Below are positions 58,381 to 64,000 of a stretch of 64,000 nucleotides of DNA, one piece after another. The translations under genes were made by a program, and so were the position numbers. The stretch spans positions 22,940,001-23,004,000 of the forward strand of contig JBITNC010000002.1 in NCBI GenBank assembly GCA_050084985.1, written 5' to 3'. Position 1 is the first letter of the stretch, and each line of letters begins with the position of its first letter. The notes beneath the pieces were generated by a model. The model was not told the origin of the DNA and did not search any database. It saw nothing but the letters and a program-made list of their open reading frames with translations. The stretch is from Nageia nagi. Its lineage: Eukaryota > Pinophyta.

Positions 58381-59801
58381 TTTAGGAAAAATTAGAATGA
58401 ATTGCGGGAAATTTTAATGCGTTAAACTAATCAGAGTATGAAAGGAAGTTGGGGAATTATTATGTAACCTGGTAACTCACTCTGAAATTTTAGTAAGTTA
58501 TTTTAATGAATCTTCCTTCACACAATCCATCTGGTAACCTATTAAGATTTTGCTAAATATAAATGCTATTTCACATGGCATGGTTGTTTCCCCTTGCAAA
58601 CTTTAGCATCAATCCCCACCTTCTTTTCATCAATTAAAAAATTGTTCACGGGTGCAACATAAATGAATGAACACGAGGAGACAATTACAGAAATTTAAAC
58701 GACTAATGTTAGCTTGTAAGATAAACATATGTATCAAATTTATTTGCTGCCTTCATTCATCATAATTTTTAAAAGCCATAACAAATTGCCGTGCAAATAA
58801 ATAATAGCTTGCTTAACAAATGAGGACCATTTTGATCCACGCCAGCAAATTCCAAATCACCCAAGGATGGGCCTGAACAACTTTCTTTACACATTATGTA
58901 CAGAATTCTAACATGTCAATGAAAGAAATATTTCATGGCTAGTGGCTCACATATGGCCCTTTGCAATACTAACCCAATGCATATATTGCCACTTTGCCTT
59001 ATTAAAATCTGAATTTCACTCCGATTCTAAGATTCTGATCTGTCTAATACTTAATTGAAATCCACTATACGAAACCATATGCCCTGTCAGCTAAATACAT
59101 GATAAACATAATCACCAATATCCAAAGTCTGGATTTCATCGCTGCAAACATGGCAGTCAAATCCACAATATGAGTTGGTTCCAAAATAACTTGGCACAAA
59201 GAAGAGTCCAGCAGATCAAAATGCCCAAGAAAGAGATTCCATCTAGACTCCATATACAGTAAATCAACACTTTACAGATTTCTTCACAATCAATACAATA
59301 GAGAAATCCATTAGAATTTCTTTAACACAGTTTTCAACTTACTGGTTAATAGTTAAATTTTGAAAAGAATTTTTGGAACCAGAAATGTATATGACACAGT
59401 AACTAAAACAGTCTTCAAGCATCATCACCTGCTGGATGCCGGTTTGCACTCACCCGACTAGATCAATGAAGATAATCTGATGCTTACTCTGTTAACACAA
59501 GAATAGTGATCAATTCTATCTATTCTATAGCACATTGATATCCAGCTTAAATCCTCAAAAGAGGTCACATGTTATTATAATATCACATCGTATAGTATAT
59601 TATTAAGACACCAGATTTTACATATTTAGACATATACATTGTTTTCATCTAACCTTGTAGATATCTAAATATTCATAGTAATAATCATTCAAATAAAGTT
59701 GATTAATGATCAATTCATACCTAAAAATATCTAAATCCCTTTAGAATAAAATTCTTAAAGTCACGTTCTCAAATTACATAAACGAGGACAATATAGCATA
59801 C
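58381..59801 (-). other. probable intron or 3' flank of the minus-strand gene
   Basis: No exon was recognised after the donor at 59801. The 62-residue minus-strand frame at 59065-59253 has no convincing splice context or domain. Confidence 0.35.
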
Positions 59802-60818
59802 CTTCATCACAGAAGAGAAACATGCCTCCTTCCCAGGCATCTTCTTCATGTTCCCCTTTTATGAGATCTTCCACCTTAGTTCCAAGTTCAGCATCACTAA
59901 CACGCCCATCATCCTCCTCTAACTGCTCTCCTGCACAGCTGCTTACTGCAAGATCTAGGCTGCGTATATGATTTTCAATTATATGTGGTATTGAAGTACC
60001 ACCAAGATGCAATTCCAAAGATGTCGAATGATTTTCATTCTCTTCACTCGCATAGCTGAGTGCAGGTGCAGCTTTTGAACTGTCATGACAAGCCAAACCT
60101 GACTTAGCAGATACCAGGCCGTCTATAATGTATCCTTCAAAAGCTACCCCCACTGCATCAGTGACACCGTCTTTGACAATGTATTTCTTGCCAAGTCCAC
60201 AGCCATTCAATGGAAGACTCTTCGACCTGTTACTCATCTGGACCGTATTCTGATATGGCCGGATGCTGCAACCACCAGCTCTGTTTCCTCTTGGAATATC
60301 CAAGGCTGGCTGTTGTGTAGTTCTCCGGTTTGATACCTCACATGCAGAATTTCCATTCAAATCAGAATTTTTGACATCAACGTTCTGTGCCAACTCCAGT
60401 GACGCTACTACCTCTTCTGATGTTGTTGGACTTGGGATATGATGGCCAAAAGTAGTTAATGTATCTGAAGAAAGCATGCCATCCATCATGTCCTCAGATC
60501 CTGAAAATTTGTGTAAAGAAGAATTAAAAACTATATGCAACCATGCCATCCAAACCTAAGAGACAAGAAAACCACGGTCTTGATTCTTGTGTATCTTCAT
60601 ATACAAGTATACCTTCACAAGCATGATGATAGCCGTTTGCTGTGATTCTGTGTCCAACAGAAAATCCAGTAGCCGAACTGCAGCTACTGCTGCTGCTTGA
60701 ACGTTGTATTTCAACACAACCTAAATTCATAGCAGTTATTCCATCTTGAATGCATTCATCTTTAAGTTGATGCATGTGCACATTTTTAGTACCAACAAGA
60801 GTCTGATACAAAGGGTCT
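59802..60818 (-). CDS. partial unidentified host gene, two internal exons
   Basis: Exon A runs 60818-60613 (206 nt; acceptor TTTTGTGCAG|A, donor GAAG|GTATAC). A 112-bp intron follows, then exon B 60500-59802 (699 nt; acceptor AATTTTCAG|G, donor GAAG|GTATGC). Both exons start and end in the same phase, the join keeps the frame, and 302 residues are encoded without a stop. The protein is hydrophilic: a serine run (QRSSSSSSCSSATGFSVGHR), SPTTSEEVVASLELAQNVDV, an acidic stretch EQLEEDDGRVSDAELG, and WEGGMFLFCDE at the end. There is no membrane segment or recognised domain. Further exons must lie on both sides. Composition and clean splicing point to a live gene, perhaps encoding a nuclear or regulatory protein (inference). 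Confidence 0.72.
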
Positions 60819-61149
60819 CTGCACAAAATAACAAACCATGAGAGTTAACATATTTAGGTAAAGCTCAACGCAAGACTAAGCCTGCAAAAAGCAGAAACAC
60901 CCGAAGCTCATCTAGGTAAGGGTGCATCCACGTGAATCATTAAACAAGGTAAAACAGAATTAACAAGATTTTTTAGACACAGTATTTCACATCTATGTAT
61001 TATGAAAAATGATAAATTCTGCTCAAATTTATCCATGAACTACTTTCTAAATGAAATTATTTAAATGAGAATGATAAAAAATTATGACAATACAATATAT
61101 CCAATAGCTTGCCCTGATCAGAAGTACAAAAGCAAAATATTTTAGATAG
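60819..61149 (-). other. intron sequence upstream of exon A
   Basis: AT-rich, and bounded on the left by the exon A acceptor. No exon is recognised here. The plus-strand LINE that follows would lie within the same intron or in the 5' flank. Confidence 0.4.
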
Positions 61150-62995
61150 TTGTATTGCTGCTACATGGACCAGATGCATTATTTTCAGCAACTGATTTTC
61201 ATGTCCATTATCGAACAGATATGTGGATCAACACTGTTAAAAAATGAAGGAAATATCCCTTTACCAACAATAATAGGAGACTCAACTGAAATCACAAAAA
61301 TAATATTGAAAAAAAAAGTAAATAGACAGGCAACCATGATCCAGAATGGATTATCAATCAAAATTAGGTTTGAACAAGAATGTCCTCTCTGCCCAACCCT
61401 TTCCAGTATGTACACATGACAGGTCTACAACTTCATTTTCTGATTATGATATAACTATCTTGCCCTTTGAGTCTTTGCTGATGAACTGATCCTTCTCGAG
61501 CATTCTCCTAAGTGATTGCAAGTGGATGCTCTTGCTCAACAGTTGATTGTTAAACCTTAATAAAACTAAGGCCATGATATTCAATACCTCTAAGGCTGCT
61601 CTTTCCAAATCCTATTTCTTCTATAACAAGCCCCTCCCTTGGTTCAAGATTGTGACAATTCAGAACTCCATAAGTGGTATGCTTCCCTCTCTACTCTAGA
61701 ACATCAATGATTTCCATCATACTTCCATAACATTCCTGTAAAGATGCACCTCTTTCATTGTATTATTGAGCCTTCAACACTTCATGGTTTTTTATGAGGT
61801 CCCAGTCTTGGACAAACTAATTAGGATGGATAAGTAGGTCCGTACATCAACATTTGATTCCTAATATACAGACCATACAATGAAAAGGCAATGAGAACGA
61901 AGAAAATCATGAAAGTTCAAGCCTGGTCAACTGACATAAGCATGACAATAATAGTGTCCACTAGACCAGAGACTATACTTCCAAGGATTTCATCAATATC
62001 TATAAACAAACTAAGTATTACTACATAGAGTTTGTCTTTTAGTTTTTTTAAGTTAATCATGATTTATATTTAAAAGAAAAGAATGCCAAACCAAATGGAC
62101 CAGTTTGATCAGCCCTGAAAACTGAGTTTGGACCAAATTTGTACCAGGTGCAGCTAACTATGCTTTCAGGTAATCCTTAAATGGTCCGCCCCACCTCCTT
62201 ATCTGATAGGAGGATCAACAGCAACAATTACACTGCAGACAGTGCATTCATGTCATTTGGGTCTCTCCTTCCTTGGCTTCTTAATACAGAAATGGCTTTA
62301 TAGTTTATATGTTGGACCATGTTCTACATGATGAAGATTGCTTCATTACCATGCTGAATATATTCAATGACACCAAATACATGATCTCAATAACAATATA
62401 GGCCAACGAAGAGTTTGCTCATACCCGTTATGAGTTGAAATGGATCACCATATTCCACATTGCCTTTTTAAGAGATTGAGAGACCATTTTGCTTTCAGTA
62501 GCGTCTTCCATTATGAGGTATATAATATTGTTTGATCAGTGATTCATAAAAATCACTTGGCATCTTCTTCCATTACCCGGATAGAAGATAATTGGCTTTG
62601 TATCTTTGGAAATCAATTAATTACATGCATCAATCACTGCAGGAGATGTCAAGAACCACTTAATTATTCCCCTACTCCTTTTCACCTCTCTATGTTGTTT
62701 AGGGCATAATCACCCTCCCGATGGTAGTCCTACCCAAACTTGCAACAACAAATTTTTGAGACCATGAAATTTGTGAGACTGCCCTCCTCTGTAGGCAGGC
62801 ATTAGAGTCCGTTTGCACACAAGACAAGACAATCCAAGCAACCATAATTTTTACCTGCCTTTACAAGGTTAAGATTTTATGTGGTTGGAGAGCTACATGC
62901 AGCTATTCATTAAATGCTCCCACAACTGTCCAATGATGACACCTCCATCCTAACTATTCTCCATGACCATCATCAAAGTATGTATTAGCTTCTTT
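61150..62995 (+). pseudogene. LINE fragment (RT palm to tail), fourth plus-strand copy
   Basis: The plus strand has an RT motif reading FEQECPLCPTLSSMYT (61369-61416), from the usual VRQGCPLSPTLFSMYI. It then has FADELILLEHSP (61473-61508) at the YADD position, with Y to F and the second D to E. A degraded C-terminal part includes HTRYELKWITIFHIAFL (62422-62472) and YMHQSLQEMSRTT (62622-62660). Stops are frequent. It lies antisense within the presumed gene at 59802-60818. Confidence 0.65.
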
Positions 62996-63650
62996 GAAGT
63001 GATTAATGACAAGCTAATGAAATTTAGAACCAATCCTTTTGCAATTCAATGATAGAAAAACAATGACCCAAAGAGCAATTTTCATACATTACATTCTATA
63101 CACCAATGATGATGGAAGTTACGGTGGTTGAAAAACCTCCCACTTACAACTTCCTTAACTACAAAATATTTAATCCAATTAATATTGCTAATAAAATTTA
63201 CTCCTAGATACCTAAAAACAATAACTTACCTAGTGTAATATTTTTAATATACCCCCCATATTACATTAGGTCTTAAAATTAAGAACATAAAACACAAAAG
63301 ATCACCACATACACACATGGTACGAACAATTGTAGCAACAATCATCTATCACCATATATCATCACATCTTCTCTGAAATGCTGTCAATACTATCTGGAAA
63401 ATCAACAGTGGCATCAGACTCGTTGACCAAACAATCAACATTTTTAACGGCAATGGGCTCACTAATCCTCAAGCATTTAACTATGGCAATGATTAGACAT
63501 CACCATTCTTCCATTCTTCATGTGGTAATGAATAGGCATTTACCATCTTCAAAATCTTCAACTTTCATGACAACGACTGGCATTGTCACAACCACTTCAA
63601 AATGTTGTAATAAATAGCTTTTCCCCCCTTTATTACAACATCAAAGCAAG
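62996..63650 (-). other. uncharacterised region with coding-like traces on the minus strand
   Basis: On the minus strand at 63510-63370 a 43-codon frame contains SEPIAVKNVDCLVNESDATV, and a neighbouring frame near 63600-63540 reads VVVMKVEDFEDGK. These look like a decayed reading frame, perhaps of a retroelement or a host exon. I cannot assign a family. The 79-residue plus-strand frame at 63378-63617 is probably its shadow. Confidence 0.3.
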
Positions 63651-63654
63651 AATA

Positions 63655-63885
63655 GGGACTAATTCATCTATAGAAAAGACCAAGGATAGGGACCAATTCA
63701 TCTATCCAAAAGACCAAGGATAGTGACTAACACATCTACCCATGATGAAAGATGTAAACAGGGACAAACACATCTGTTTGAAAATATTATGATTGAAGAA
63801 CAACACATCCAATCATAAACATTATATTGTTGAGGACCAACACATCCAACCAACAACAATAATGATTGAGGACACATCCAATCAC
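63655..63885 (+). repeat. 34-bp tandem repeats and related degenerate copies
   Basis: ATAGGGAC(T/C)AATTCATCTA and the following AAAAGACCAAGG recur with a 34-bp step (about 63654, 63688 and a third start at 63720). More diverged copies with GAGGACCAACACATCCAA or GAGGACACATCCAATCAC continue to about 63885. Confidence 0.8.
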
Positions 63886-64000
63886 AAATACAAAGAAAGT
63901 TTTGGAAACTACAAAAAATCTTATCTTCCTAACTCAAAGACCTGAAACAAAATGAAATCAAATTAGCAAAAACACTAAAGGCATATGATGATCAACTAGA

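Noticed and set aside
1-64000. Possibility of an integrated plant virus or an env-carrying retrovirus-like element
   Set aside because: All RT-bearing sequences fit copia, gypsy or LINE order. I found no envelope, movement or capsid-type frame between pol and the 3' LTRs.

Overview
The window is nuclear DNA of a seed plant, most likely a large-genome gymnosperm. It is AT-rich and is mostly old, stop-riddled Ty1/copia elements, Ty3/gypsy remnants and LINEs. Genes are few and have GT-AG introns, and one is a plant-specific U/P-type cyclin. The gymnosperm assignment is an inference from repeat style. I see no bacterial operon, CRISPR array, rRNA or intact tRNA gene.

Left part (1-14500). The 3' end and LTR of one copia element lie beside the RT/RNase H end and LTR of a different copia clade. 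These are followed by a tRNA-derived SINE with a perfect 12-bp target-site duplication (TSD), and by a minus-strand gypsy pol remnant cut by a copia LTR at 4981. That copia copy (here Copia-A) has LTR, PBS, a 2.6-kb leader and gag, and ends at about 9253 against a LINE 3' part. A LINE ORF1 remnant (DUF4283 type) sits at 12150.

Genic island (14500-18560). A complete two-exon U-type cyclin gene lies on the minus strand (ATG 17906, stop 15704). Its upstream region holds five telo-box motifs and two G-boxes.

Centre (19000-52400). A minus-strand LINE is followed by a minus-strand PPR pseudogene cut by a 1.3-kb LTR-like block. Then comes a nest of copia elements. The minus-strand host Copia-B (26970 to about 49370) is split by a composite insertion with TSD TAAAG at both ends (28760-35597, Copia-C with plus-strand Copia-D inside). 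It is also split by a complete plus-strand element with TSD TTCTA/TCCTA (39194-47834, Copia-E), and by a 1-kb terminal-inverted-repeat element with TSD CTTGA (47944-48946). Next to it a plus-strand LINE is split by a solo LTR with a perfect ATATG TSD (50243-50732).

Right part (52400-64000). An LTR-like stretch and two further LINE 3' ends of one family are followed by part of an unidentified minus-strand host gene (exons 59802-60500 and 60613-60818). Another LINE lies upstream of these exons, and short tandem repeats lie near the window end.

The only confidently functional-looking genes are the cyclin and the partial gene at 59.8-60.8 kb. No new multi-gene system is visible. What merits attention is structural: the nested insertions with matching TSDs, the inverted LTR junction, the 1-kb TIR element, a conserved LTR hairpin and the antisense-coding segment in the copia leaders.
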